Below are positions 9,684 through 21,093 of a stretch of DNA of 64,000 bases, piece after piece; position 1 is the first letter of the stretch, and the number at the start of each line of letters is the position of its first letter. This stretch comes from Deroplatys truncata. Taxonomy: Eukaryota; Arthropoda; Insecta; Mantodea; Mantidae. The notes below the pieces were generated by a model. It was not told the DNA's origin. It searched no databases and saw only the letters and a list, made by a program, of their open reading frames with translations. The position numbers and the translations under genes were made by a program. The stretch spans positions 58,884,539 through 58,948,538 of the forward strand of contig CM060976.1 in assembly GCA_030765065.1 (NCBI GenBank), written 5' to 3'.

Positions 9684-10213
9684 TGGGATGAGGCCAAACG
9701 TTTTTGCAGCTAGATATTAAATTAAGGTACTCCGGCATAAACAATGGGGAGCGTGGACTCAGTGGCAACGAGAGGATCAGAAACTTCAACTGTACGTTCT
9801 AAAGTAGGCGTGGGATATTCATAACAAAACGCACAATTTCACATTAATTGCGTTATCTGTGGTTTATTAAATATTCCACATGGTGTCTCTACATCATTCA
9901 CAAAAGATTACAAAACAGAATTGGAGGGAGATGTTCCACACTCACACAAAACACGCACCCCACATACACAACCACTCGCCCTGAAGAGAGGCACATGACG
10001 ACTGACGCTACTAGACCGACGCCACTAGAAAAAGAAACTAGTCCCTCTGCTTGCCCTCACCACATTCCTCTCTTCACCTCTGGCTAGGAGGTGGGGGAGA
10101 GATGCCATGTCAGACGAAATTCAAACCCCCAATCGAAGTAATTATGCCCAAAAATGTCATGCTACAAAGCAATAATGTGTCCGACGCGACAATGTAAACA
10201 AATACACGCTACA
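9684..10213. mobile_element. Unclassified insertion in an R copy, TG..CA ends
   Basis: The insert is defined by interruption of an R copy. It starts TGGGATGAGGCCAAACG and ends near ACACGCTACA. On the minus strand it would read TGTAGCGTG at the left, with AATAAA internally, which would suit a solo LTR. No convincing target duplication is seen (TATAT against CTATG), and no homologue exists in this window. GC content is higher than in the surrounding DNA. The class is uncertain. Confidence 0.4.
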
Positions 10214-10694
10214 CTATGTATTAAATAAATTTACATGAGAAACAAAATGTATAACTTGAATTTTCTAGAAATAATCTTGTATAACTCGTTAGGCAATAGA
10301 AGTAAATGAACTACACAGAAATGTAGATCTCTTTAAAACATACAATTTATTTAAAATAACTTTTTTGTGACATTGCCATTTCCGAAATATCCGTTATTAA
10401 TAGTTCGAATTACTTAGCCATTCTTCTACATTACTGTCGAGTTTCAATTGTTTCTCATGGAAAGTGATGGAATTTTAAGTCCAACATATAGCGCCCAGTT
10501 TTAAAACATTTGACTGTCACTATTCCCTTTGTATCTATAACAAAATGTGTAATGTAGCTATTTCCGAAATGCTTTATCTGGATTAAAATGAAGTAGATAG
10601 GAAAATAAACTTAAGTAGTAATAATAATTTGTATTCCCACTAATAAACGATAGAGGCTAGAGAAAGTCATGTGAATGAAAAACATCAGATTTTT

Positions 10695-11090
10695 CAGTAT
10701 TTAGATTTCTTTTAGTTTCACACCAAAAGATTACGTGTAGGAATATCAACTAACAATTCATAGCAACAATATTCGCAAGTACTGAAAATTAGTTATACTG
10801 AAAATTAGTTTAACAGTACCTGTTCGGTACAGTGGTTTTGCGTTCGGAACTACTGTTTCCCAAATTAAATGGAAAGCACACACGAACAATAGTAACAACA
10901 AATATTGAAATAAATCAGCAACAGGATGTAGTATAAACGGTTAAAGCTACAGCTGCTTATTTAAATAGTTCCACGTTGTTTTTTGAAATAGCTGTTGCTC
11001 TACCTTTTATGGCTTCATAGTACACAAAATCAATTCAGCATGAAGAGCTCATTACAGGTTGATATCAGAAGAATAAACACCTTTTCTTTT
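10695..11090. other. Unannotated AT-rich spacer
   Basis: A local near-duplicate, ACTGAAAATTAGTT, occurs twice near 10,783-10,812. Nothing else is recognised. Confidence 0.4.
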
Positions 11091-11196
11091 TATACTCTCT
11101 GCACCACGTACATAGACAGCTAAGTTATTGAACTCCACCTGGAATTTCGATATCCAGATTTCAGCGAAATACATGTTTTTAGACACCCTGAATAAA
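11091..11196 (+). repeat. Family R head fragment
   Basis: The head CTCTCTGCACCACGTACATA is followed by TTGAACTCCACCTGGAATTT and the GATATCCAGATTTCAGCGAA block, and stops at CACCCTGAATAAA. It directly abuts the tail of a minus-strand copy. Confidence 0.75.
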
Positions 11197-12326
11197 ACAT
11201 CTGATGTGATACATTCACATGACTTTCTCTAACCTCTATCTTTATTATTCGGTATACATTCTATTCTCACCAATAGTTATTTTTCTATCCACATACAGTT
11301 TTTCAGAAATAGCTACATTACACATTTCGTTATGGAGACAAACATAACAGCGACAGCAAATGTTTAAGAACTGAATGCTACATGCTGGCCTTAAAATTCC
11401 ATACTGTTTCCATGCAATCGCGAGAAACAACTGAACATCGATACGACTTGAAAAGAATTACAAGGATTGAACAATTCGAACCTTTAATGACGAATATCCG
11501 AGAAACCGCTAATGCCGCAAAAAACTTATTTTAAATAAATGGATTTTTTTTAAAGAGATTTACATTTTTCGTACGGTAGCTTTTCGTCTATTGCTTAACG
11601 TTTACCAATTATATAAGATTATACCATATTCCTTCCGAAAGAAGAGCACTTAATAGGCTATTCCCAGAAAATATGTCGTCCTCCGTGGTGTAGTGGTTAC
11701 CATGTTAGCCTCTAGTTCCCGAGGTCGCGGGTTCAAACCCGACGGAGGGCGATGGATTTTTTCGGGCGTAAAAATTCTTAGCATGGCTTCCTTCGGAAGG
11801 GAAGTAAAGCCGGTGGTCCCGTGTCGTAGATTTACGGCACGTAAAAGAACCTCAAACCTGATAAATAGGCCTCTGACCAAAATTATCGTCTTTCACGCCC
11901 AATATAGCATGGGACGCTAAGGACCACAGAAGTTAAAAAGCTTCCATAAATAAAACTCAATTACATTTTATTTTCCATGCAAATATCTTCCATATATGCT
12001 ATTTTAATCAAATTCGTTAAGAACTATTTTTAGAAAATCAAAACTTTCGAAAAATGATTCATGTCAAGGGTAGTTGGGGTGTGAATTTTCTTGAAAATCT
12101 TTGTGTGGCATATTTGGAAGATACTAAACTCAAATAGAAAGTTTGCTATTTATCCAACTTTTCGTTTTTGAGTTATGCTGTTCACAGACACACACGTAGA
12201 CATGTTGCCAAAAATGTTTTCTTTGGACTCAGAGGGCCTCAAAACATATATTTCAGGGGATCGAATTTTTTAGAGGAATGTATTACCTTCTCTAACTTAC
12301 TGTGCACAAGGTAGAGACAGTAAAAA
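11197..12326 (-). repeat. Family R copy (subfamily 1), minus strand, interrupted by SINE A
   Basis: On the plus strand it begins with tail sequence ACATCTGATGTGATACATTC, then ACATGACTTTCTCTAACCTC. It is interrupted after CTATTCCCAGAAAAT by SINE A, resumes at CTCAATTACATTTTATTTTC, and ends with the head CTCTAACTTACTGTGCACAA, then GGTAGAGACAGTAAAAAA. Confidence 0.85.
11675..11955 (+). repeat. SINE A, tRNA-derived (nested in family R)
   Basis: The 5' head folds with a seven-pair acceptor-like stem (GTCCTCC with GGAGGGC). It has an A-box-like GTGGTGTAGTGGTTACC and a B-box GGGTTCAAACCC at about 11,729-11,740, which together form an internal RNA polymerase III promoter. The anticodon stem is not preserved. 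The non-tRNA body includes TTCTTAGCATGGCTTCCTTC and GTAGATTTACGGCACGTAAA, and the 3' end is the A-rich CCATAAATAAA. A second copy lies at 44,430-44,715 on the minus strand. LINE-mediated retroposition is the expected mechanism. Confidence 0.85.
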
Positions 12327-13574
12327 ATAGACATTTTTAGAAAAATGTGTGTGTGTGTTTCGTCCATGTCTGTGAACAGCATACATCAAAAACGAAAACT
12401 CCGAGGAATACTAAACTATTTTAATTAAAATGCAATCAATATACTCAAGATATTTCATGAAAGGATTAGGATTCTTATTCTAAGCGGAGGAGGACTTCGT
12501 ACCTCCACATATGCAGATCTTTTGCGCCAATGTCCCGAGCGGGGAGCCACTTTGAGGGAGGGAGGGATGAGGTAAGAGAAGACAGAGGACAGCCGGACTA
12601 GGAGGCACGACAGACAGAAGGCAGGGTCCACACCATTTCCAGATTTTAAACTCCCCCGATGGTCACTGGAGCACTCGGGTCCTCCCCTACCCCTGTGGGG
12701 CTTACACATCCTCTGAGGGGCTGGACCCAGAGACTGTCCATCCCGTCTGGGGACGAAGGTTTCCACGAACATCCTTTCTGCCTCCCATGCACACGCCGCC
12801 CTACCGCCGACACCTGCAACCCTGCAAGAAACAAACAGACGAAAGGTGAAGTGAAATGAGAATGGAGGTGAAATGGAGGGACGGGAAATTCGAGGGACTT
12901 AATGATTCTTCCCAGCATTCGCCTAACGACCCGAGGGAACCCCGGAAAAACCCATGGGGTTAGGAAGGTCGGCCGCGGAGATCAAACACACGACCTCATG
13001 AATGCGGGTCACAAACGTTGCCGCCTGAGCCTCTCGGTTTACATGATAAATAAATAAAACGAATGTCTTTAATTTTCTGGGAATACCCTATGAAGTTCTC
13101 TTTATTCGGAAGGAAGTTTGTGTCACCTTATATTTATATCATACTTTTATCATCACTGGTTAACGTTAAGCGATAGACGAAAACGTACTGGACAAAAAAT
13201 TCATCTCTGTTTAAAACGCACAAGTTATTTCAAATAACCTTTTGTGCCATAAGCCGTTTGCGACATATTTTTTTATTAATTGTTCGGATTGTTTAATACT
13301 TGGTCATTTTTAAAGTCCTGTTGATTATCAGTTGTTTTTCGAGATTGCATGGAAAGAGCTTGGAATTTTAAGACCAGCGTATAGCGCCCAGTTTTCAAAA
13401 ATTTGAGTATGATTATTTCCTTTGTATCTATAATGAACTGTGAAATGAAGTTATTTCTGCAAATGTTTATCTCGATTAAAATGAAGTGAATATAAAAGTA
13501 TGCTTTCGTAAGAATAATTTGTAAACTCTCAAAAAACGATATAGTGTAGAGAAAGCCATGTGAATTTAAACACC
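12327..13574 (+). repeat. Family R copy, 5'-truncated, interrupted by SINE B
   Basis: It begins at ACATTTTTAGAAAAATGTGT, just inside the normal head, and abuts the previous inverted copy. An internal deletion joins the AAAACTCCGAGGAATACTAA block to AAACTATTTTAATTAAAATG. SINE B interrupts it between CATGA duplicates. The rest runs to GTGTAGAGAAAGCC-ATGTGAATTTAAACACC. The tail is subfamily 1. Confidence 0.8.
12461..13041 (-). repeat. SINE B copy 1, about 580 bp, with CATGA target duplication
   Basis: The insertion is flanked by CATGA (12,456-12,460 and 13,042-13,046). Read on the minus strand, the head GAGAGGCTCAGGCGGCAACG with GTGTTTGATCTCCGCG resembles a degenerate tRNA promoter. The conserved block GGGTTCCCTCGGGTCGTTAG follows. 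A pyrimidine-rich tract then ends in TTTCTTGCAG at 12,822, followed by GGTTGCAGGTG. The 3' end is CCTCCTCCGCTTAGAAT. The length, tRNA-like head and duplication support a SINE-like retroposon. GC is well above the neighbourhood. Confidence 0.75.
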
Positions 13575-15660
13575 TTGTATACAGAAAATCTAGAATGAAA
13601 TCTTGAAATCAAATTTCTCCTCGGCATACCAGACATCCTCTACCTACCGTATATAATCGGGAGAGAAAATAAATGTTGCAATGAAGCTGATACATAACTG
13701 TCAATCGCAAAGGTAAGGGGAGATCAAGGAACTTTTTCATTGGAGAAGTATTATCTACAGTGATTCCTGGCTCTACGTGATAACCGATCACATGGAGCCA
13801 TTCTTCATGTTTACCTAATGAGTGGACAGTGTTTAAACAAAATGCCTACCTGGTCTCTGCGTTTTAGGGTGGCTTATTTGCAATTGTGAAGAATTACCAC
13901 CGACGGCCAAAAGCGTAAAAATAAACCAATAAACAACTATATTTGTTAGCGCCCTGTGGCAATGTTTGCTTGCATACGTTACGATGGCAACGCTATCGAG
14001 GGGAGAGAAACTCGTACTGTGATTCATATCACCTCTTTCGCGACACATTTATTACCGCCATAGTCAGTATGGCAGTATCACTGCAGAAACGTAACAAATT
14101 CAAATCTTCAACACATCACATGTTTACAACTAATCGAATTCGTAAAATACACCAATACACAGTACGTTCAAGTGAAGTTAGAAGACTCAAAATGCCTTAT
14201 TTTCAGTTTTTAAAAGAATAAGTAGAATCCTTTTTGGACTGTTTAAACCACGTGATATAATTTTAGCTATGGTATGCAGTCTAGAAGTAAGTTTTCTTAA
14301 CAGTCCAAAGAACAAGTGTTGTTGAAAAATCTTGGTCATACGAATAGGTCTACAACACATTGTATAGAAAGTTCCGATGTTTACCTTTTGATTGAGAAAG
14401 ATTTATTTTTGCCATGCTCTTATATTACTGTTCCTGAACTAGTGGCCGTCGGTGGTGCAGTAGCTAACATGGGTTGTCGTGTTGGAACGGACACAAGCAT
14501 GCTGATGTAAAACAGTGACCTCAAATTAGATTTTCCAGTTAAAAAACAATTTTATAATCAGCTCGACTCATTTATGGTGCAGGCTAGGTAAGTGAGGGTT
14601 TCCGAATCGTAATCGACTCGCAGAAATGTAGTCTGACACAGGGGCGGCTCCGGGGATAGTGCCTCCGTGCCATAACGCTGCCTTAATAAAATGGGAAATA
14701 CGTATTTGAAATTATTTGTATACTCCAAGACTACATCAAGAATAAGTCATGCTTATTATTCCTAAAGGCGCAATGAAATGGCTTGTCTGACAATAGAAAA
14801 CCATGGAAACTGAAGGAAGCGACTGTAAATTGCACGTTTGCAAACTTATTATGTTACTATTTTATGGATCCGTGCCACTTCTGTTCTGGCACAAATTCAT
14901 AGCGTTCTGGTCTTTCAGTCTAGGTTAACGGGGATTTGAGGGGCAAGAGAATAACCCATATTCATGCCAGTTGGTACCTGTCACGACTTATTTTGGCAGC
15001 ACATGCGAATCATAAGTACAAACTTGTCGTACACCTATGACAAAGTGTGCTATACTGAGAAGCAAGAAATAAGGTACAGTCACTTTTAGTGCAAAAGTTA
15101 GCTAAAATCGTGCTTTGTTATATCATATTTGTCATTAAATTTCCATTATTCATACTTAAAATTAAATTAATATTTTATAATGCTGTCTGCACTGTCAGCA
15201 GTTTAGCACACAATTGAAAGGGAAGTAAAAGCTATACAGAGATTTCAACGGGAATCGTGGTTTTTGGCTTAGTTTCATTTGTGCGTGTACTTGCGCTTTA
15301 GTGCCTCTACCATTAAATGGTACTGTATGTTGTAAACCTTTATAAGGCGTTTCACCTTGAAACAGCATTTCTCTAAGTTCCACAAGAAACTTGTATATAA
15401 GGAAATTTCGAAACCATAAGTCAATAAAATCCGAACCATTTACATCAAAGAACTTTCCCTGAAATATACGAGTATCTCAAGAACTAATGGAAGTATATCC
15501 GCTCTTTGAGGAAAGCAGATTAAAAAGTGAACCGCAGGTTTGTTTTTCAAGACCGGAATATTGTACTCTGTCACTGGAGCTGTATAGACTGTTTTACACA
15601 GACTGAAGATTTATGTAATACTTTCCAACAAACAGTAAATCTTCTGAAGTTGTTAGTCAC
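13575..15660. other. Two kilobases without recognised features
   Basis: I find no repeat of the local families. A short inverted pair (TTTTTGGACTGTT near 14,230 and AACAGTCCAAAG near 14,298) is noted but not classified. Open frames up to 92 codons lack domain motifs. Confidence 0.45.
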
Positions 15661-15722
15661 GAGGCACTGGCAGTGTTAGTGGTAGTAATAGTGGTGGTGG
15701 TAGGTAGATAGGTAGTAATAGC

Positions 15723-15773
<51 letters not shown>

Positions 15774-15840
15774 GGTGTTAGGTGGGTAGTAGTAGTAGTA
15801 GTAGTAGTAGTAGCAGTAGTAGTAGTAGGAGTACTAGTAG
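15661..15840. repeat. Compound (TAG)n/(GGT)n microsatellite
   Basis: About 180 bp of TAG and GGT units with short interruptions. On the minus strand it lies at the 3' side of the SINE B copy that follows, so it may have grown from that element. Confidence 0.95.
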
Positions 15841-16040
15841 TGTATTCATTGCAATAAGATGAAACAAATGAAAATAAATGATGGGATAGGAAATAATGCA
15901 CAGGAAACTCGTGGAAAAGGGGGGAACCACCCCAGAATTCTCCTACTGACCCGGGGAAATCATGAAAAACACCTATGTTCAGAGTGGCTGGACTAACGGG
16001 AACCGAACCGCGTTAGCACTGAACCATCTCGCTCGGCTGT
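15841..16040 (-). repeat. SINE B copy 2, head and proximal body only
   Basis: On the minus strand the head is GCCGAGCGAGATGGTTCAGT, then GCTAACGCGGTTCGGTTCCC, with A- and B-box-like segments. The conserved GGGTCAGTAGGAGAATTCTG and GGGGTGGTTCC blocks match copies 1 and 4. The distal body is replaced by the microsatellite. Confidence 0.75.
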
Positions 16041-17689
16041 GCTTTGCAGCAGTACAGTCTTTATTATAATGTTTAGATTCCCATAAAATGGTGGTCATGT
16101 CCATTATAATTTCCGGTAGAGTGCACAAATGACGTTTTTAATTTACCCAGGAATGTAAATCGCACGTTAACTCAGTTTGTGAAGGCTACTACTTCCAAAT
16201 TTAGGGGAAAAGGAGGGATTTTTTCATCACAAATAGTTTGTTAAAAACTAATATTAGTGCCGTTCTTAGCCATTACAATTTATTTACGTTGATAATACAG
16301 ATATCTTAAGTAGTTGTTTCCCATATAAATTTTTATTCCTTCAAAAGTAGTTATACAAAAACAAAAAGCCTCTGAACAAAGCATTTCACTATATAAATAA
16401 ATGCAATTCCAACAGATGCAAGACGATCCCACAGGCATTGTATAAAGTAATTATTTGAGACAGTTAGAAATAGGAAATACCACGCTCTGCTGTAATTTTT
16501 TAATGTGTATTTTTATTAAGAGCCCTTTCAAGCTCTGCGAAACTACTTATACTATATAAATTGCAGTAATTAAATCATATTACAATTCCGAGGGTGAATC
16601 TTGTTAAATTAGTTAACTTATAGACCTATAATGCCAAGGATGTGACATGGGCATGACAGGATTTTCCTCAATAACTGTGCAATACAAAACTCAAACTGTA
16701 ACTCATTTGTTTAATAGTCCACTTTAAATTCTTCTCTCTTTTACAAGCTTTAACAACAATTACTTTAAAAGATTGCCTTTCGTAATTTAACAAACTTTAT
16801 TTTCAATGGATTTCTTTACAATTAAGAACCATTTATACAAATTTCTAGAAAACCTTAATGACCAAGAAGATCCATTCTAGTATTTCACGTTCACAAATAA
16901 TATGTGCTGTTACAAATATTTAACACGTTATGTGCCTAGAAAGTGTTATATTATAAATCCTTTCAATAAGTTAAAAGTAACTAACATTTTAAAAGGCTTT
17001 GTGCTTGGGAATCCTTCCCTCATCCCGTTTAAGTACGTCGCTCACAACCTTAACTGCAATGAATGAAATACACAAAAAAGGGACACAGTCCCGCCATAGG
17101 GTAGCACAGTTCAACGTACTCCAGTTAGGCGCGACAGCCTGAAAATGGCCCACAAAGCTTCTTACGCTAAAGCGAACCATGTTTGGTTAAGATGAATTCT
17201 TGCCAAGTACGTATCCACTCTTGCCTTATGGACGAGCAAGCTAAATTGCCCTTACTGTAGCGAAGTACTTAGCAGGAAGTAAGTCTGCATTGGAATCTCT
17301 ACACCTCTAGTGACCATACACTTCTTGAGGAATTTCAAACATTTCTGTTGGGGATATCCGCATAAGATTTCAATTTTAATAAAAAATCTTTGAAATAAAA
17401 CAGCAATTTACCCCGGCATATTTTAGATTTTTGTCTTCTTTTTAATAGCTTGTAGATAAAGAAACTTTTAAGCTATTAAGTTAAAGAAGTTAGAGAAGTT
17501 ATAGAAACTTTCCAAAATCAATCTAACAACACTCAAGAGGAATAGGAGCGCATGAACACTATACATTATTTCAGTAACTGACATACACATGCAGCATGTA
17601 ACTTCATTGGTGTCATATTTGGCAGACATGTTCCTGACATCAAAACAGTAAGAAAAGTTCACATGTACATGGATCTGAAAATCAACCGT
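16041..17689. other. Unannotated AT-rich spacer
   Basis: No recognisable gene, RNA or repeat copy. The last 100-200 bases may hold the decayed 5' part of the transposon that follows, but I could not identify its terminus. Confidence 0.4.
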
Positions 17690-18670
17690 TTCGTTGTTAT
17701 ATGTCAAAGTTGTATTCCATGGGTGAACAGACGGATATGCACTACACGTATAGAGGAATACCAAGGATGTTGGGAGACCAAGAGCGGTACGAGGCATTGA
17801 GCTTGAAGAACGAGTTTTTCGTGCTGTGGATGCAGACCCATCACAAAGCACAAGACGTATGGCTGTAAGAGAAAGAGTTAGTCATATGACTATCTGGAGA
17901 ATTCTGCATGAAAATCCTCTGTACCCGTATCACCTTCAAGTGTGCAAGGATTAAATGAAGCGGACTTTGAGCCAAAAGACGTTTCTGTCAATGCATGTTA
18001 CAGCAGTGCGCTGTGTTCATCAATTTCCTAGCCTGTATCTTATTCACGGATGAATACCCTGGTATTACTCGCGACGGCATCTTCAATTTTTATAACACTC
18101 ATAACTGGGCATTTTAAAATCCCAATGAAGTACGACAGGACAACCATCAACATCTCTCTCAACGTTTGGGGTGGAATCATTCATGATCACCTTATTGGTT
18201 CCCCATACTTCCCTCCGCGTCTGAATGGACAAACCTAGCTCCAGTTTCCCAGAAATTAGTTGCATCACTTAACTGATAATGTGCCTCTGGACATCATCCA
18301 ACGAATGTGGTTTTTACACGATGGTGCTCCAGCTCATTTCAGTATGATAGTTCGTAAATTTTTGAATGATCGATTTCCGCAAAGATAAATTGGTCGAGGG
18401 GAACCCATTGCATGGCCTGCTCGATCGCCTGATTTGAATCCAATGGATTTCTTTGTTTGGGGACATTTGTAGTCTTTGGTTTATGCGACCCCTGTACCTG
18501 ATGTTCACATTTTGAGAGGACGTATGCAAACTGAATTTGACCAAATACAAAAAACACCAGGAATTTTCAACAGAGTACGCCAGAGCATGGAATCGCAGGG
18601 TTACTGCATGCATCAGAGCATGAGGAAGCCACTTCGAGCAATTTTTGTAACTTTCGATTGTGTGTTGTAA
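17690..18670 (+). pseudogene. DD41D-like Tc1/mariner-superfamily transposase relic
   Basis: Conceptual pieces in order are SQSTRRMAVRERVSHMTIWR (helix-turn-helix with HENPLYPYHLQ), LYLIHG/LFTDE (first catalytic aspartate near 18,047), DGIFNFYNTHNW, the LIGSPYFPPRLNG block, MWFLHDGAPAHFS (second aspartate), ARSPDLNPMDFFVWGHL (third aspartate) and RVRQSMESQGYC near the end, stopping at TAA 18,668-18,670. Insect transposases with this DGAPAHFS..SPDLNPLDF pattern have about 41 residues between the last two aspartates, which fits the count here. At least one in-frame stop follows QVCKD, another follows FPQR, and frame changes occur near 18,100 and 18,250. The end of the transposon may be CATCCTGTATAAC near 18,775; the matching 5' end was not found. 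Confidence 0.8.
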
Positions 18671-18779
18671 CTCTGAAATAAATTATTTTCAGGCCCATGT
18701 TCATATGAACTTTTTTTAGAGTTTTGATGTCTCCCAAATATATGACCCCAATAAAGATGCATCCTGTATAACGTTATTC

Positions 18780-19106
18780 CTTAGGAAAATACAAAATGGG
18801 TTACTTTCCTTCAAATCTGTGAACTCTTCTGTCAAATCTCTAATTGAGTGCGTTTTGTAGAATGATGTAATGCTTTATTTTCAACCTGTGAAATTAACAC
18901 AGAAGATTTAAGTAGCTTTAGGAGTCATGTCCTTGCCTCTCATCCGGCTTTCCGGATTTGATTATGAAAAACTGCCTGGCAGAGAAATACCTAAAAGAAA
19001 CATTAGCTCTAAGGCTTTCCCTAAACTTATTTTCCCATTTTATTCTTATTTTCATTCATCGTCCGATACGACTTTTCCGGTTAAAGAACCTTAAATGTTT
19101 AAAAAA
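18780..19106. other. Unannotated spacer
   Basis: A small degenerate tRNA-like segment may lie near 18,925-18,990, but the boxes are too weak to call. Nothing else is seen. Confidence 0.35.
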
Positions 19107-19550
19107 ATCTGATGTCTTACATCCATATGACTTTCCCTACCCTCTATCGTTTACTAGTGGGTATACAAATTATTCTTAAAAAGTTTATATTCCTATCTAC
19201 TTTATTTTATTCGACATAAAACTTTCTGGAAATAGCTGCATTTTGTTATAAATACAAAGGGAATAGCGATAGTCAAATGTTTAGGAATCGGGCACTACAT
19301 ACTGGACCTATTCCCAGAAAATTCAACATATACGTTTTATTTGTAATATAAATATCTTTAATATATGATATTTGAATCAAAATCGTTACAGCCATTTTTA
19401 TAACATAAAAGAATTTAAAAAATGTTCCATATAAAGGGTAGTTTGGGTGGGGTATATTTTTTTTTTTAAATCTTCGTGTCGCATCTTTGGAAGATACTGA
19501 ATTCAAATACCAAGTTTTTGAGTTATGATGTACACAGACACAGACAGACA

Positions 19551-19592
<42 letters not shown>

Positions 19593-19674
19593 GACCTTCT
19601 TCTAAAAATCCTGTTTTGGGGTGGGTTTTCAGGCGGTCTCAAAACATGTACTATGTGCGTGATAAAGTAAAAAG
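19107..19674 (-). repeat. Family R copy with internal deletion, minus strand
   Basis: The tail block AATCTGATGTCTTACATCCA runs to ATACTGGACC. About 270 bp of the standard sequence is missing before TATTCCCAGAAAATTCAACA. The copy continues through an expanded (CA)n to the CGGTCTCAAAACATG block; the terminal head palindrome is lost. Confidence 0.85.
19551..19590. repeat. (CA)n microsatellite inside family R
   Basis: About 20 CA units at the same internal position as the (GT)n at 9,449 in an opposite-strand copy. Confidence 0.95.
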
Positions 19675-19679
19675 CAACG

Positions 19680-19680
19680 C

Positions 19681-19711
<31 letters not shown>

Positions 19712-19755
19712 TTATTATTATTATTATTATCATCATTATTGTTGTTGTTGTTGCT
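19680..19755. repeat. (ATT)n then (GTT)n microsatellite
   Basis: A compound trinucleotide repeat immediately beyond the truncated head of an R copy. Confidence 0.95.
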
Positions 19756-20469
19756 GCAACAGTTTATATGCTCTGATAAGAATTATGGACGGTACAGACT
19801 TTAATGCAGTGGCGTATTAATATTTCTCACAATGGAATACCACAATCCAAAACCCGCATGCTTAACAAGAATAGAAATTTAACAAGCCGATTCGATGCAG
19901 GATATTTATAGCCTTTACGTCTGCCCACAATGCATTGCCCTGTATATATATGAGGCCATGTGTTTCGAGGATTTATGCACTGCTATTGTGAACTTATTTC
20001 TGAAAAAAGATGCTGTGTTAATTTATTGCTTTAGGCAGTTTTACATGTTTAATTTCGTTCCGAAAAGCAGTCGGAGGGTTTTCTACTCACCCCTATAATC
20101 CATTGCCTACTAATGAACAAAAAATTAATTCTTCATGTCCTAGCGCTTTTTTGTCTTTCTTTTTGGCCTTGCTGTAATAGGGGAACGAGTGTTTTGTACA
20201 ATGTATGTCTTCTTTAATTACATGTATTTTTCTTTAGAAAAAGTTGAAGTTCCCTTGAAATTAAACATAGAATCATTAAATTTAAGGACTACTAAATTCG
20301 TAAGCATATTTGGAAAACATATTCAGCATATCATATAATTATATTTTATGGCAAATAAGAGATATTTTATTAATTGATATAAGCCTGGTTTGTAAGACAA
20401 ACAGCAAGTTATATTTTGTGCAAACTGTGATCTAGTAATTATCATATTATAATCACGAAAGCAGTATAA
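19756..20469. other. Unannotated AT-rich spacer
   Basis: No feature recognised on either strand. Confidence 0.45.
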
Positions 20470-20875
20470 GAAGGTAAACGAGCGAGATGATTCCCAGGTA
20501 ACGTTTGAGGCTTACTTTATGCCGGTCACTCTGACCTTTCTCTCTTTCTCTTTCTCTTTCTCCCCCTCCCCCTCCCCTCACCCTATTTCATTCTTCCTTT
20601 TTTTCGCTGTTTTACCTGCTTGGGAGGCGAATACTGAGGTGATTTATACAATGCCGTGAATTTTCTTCCCTTTCTCCATTTCCGTCATTTCATTCTCTTA
20701 GGTATGTTTCAGGGTCCGAAGGATCAGGCGAATGAAGGGCAGTCGAGACGTGTGGCCGTGGAATTTGCTTTGAGGAACTATTTGCCCTACGATCGGTCTG
20801 TGACAGACTCCCAGAGAGACCTCTCTATGGGAAGAAGTAGACCTATGTGAGAGGTTCTGTGGTGTTAGCATGTAA
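20470..20875 (+). repeat. SINE B copy 3, with exon-like reading frame
   Basis: The head ACGAGCGAGATGATTCCCAG and the GTCACTCTGACC block resemble copies 2 and 4. A long C/T tract ends in TATGTTTCAG at 20,712, followed by GGTCCGAAGGATCAGGCGAA, which matches GGTTGTGGAGCAGGCGA of copy 4. From the acceptor-like site an open frame of about 45 codons (from GPKDQANEGQSRRVAVEF to SMGRSRPM) ends at TGA 20,848-20,850. Taken alone this looks like a terminal coding exon. Because the same acceptor and flanks recur in other SINE B copies, I read it as part of the repeat. A genuine exon is the alternative. Confidence 0.55.
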
Positions 20876-21093
20876 TATAATAACATATCTGTAATATCTA
20901 TATGTATAGTATATAAGATCTATAATATATAGATAGGTATATCGGTGTAACGTTTACGTGAGTTTACGTATTTTTGTAATATTCGGAGGAATTTTATTAC
21001 TTAATATCTGTTTCATAATTTAAATAACAGTTTTTAACATTGCTGTTGAAATATCTAAATATCCACAATTTCTTTTGTTTGATTTAATTATTT

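Larger units (their letters stand above)
9314..10694 (+). repeat. Family R copy interrupted by a 530-bp insertion
   Basis: The head is TTTTTTACTTTCTTACTACA with TAGTAGGTAGGGGAAGTATTG. The copy has an expanded (GT)n at 9,449-9,482 and runs to TTTTCATCAAATACTATTG, where the insert at 9,684-10,213 begins. It resumes at TTTACATGAGAAACAAAATG and ends TAGAGAAAGTC-ATGTGAATG..ACATCAGATTTTT. The tail is subfamily 1. Confidence 0.85.

Noticed and set aside
14228-14308. A small MITE or terminator at a GGACTGTT inverted pair
   Set aside because: The inverted words are only about 12 bases long, with no target duplication and no second copy.
15653-15901. A threonine/leucine-rich protein
   Set aside because: It is a translation of the TAG/GGT microsatellite.
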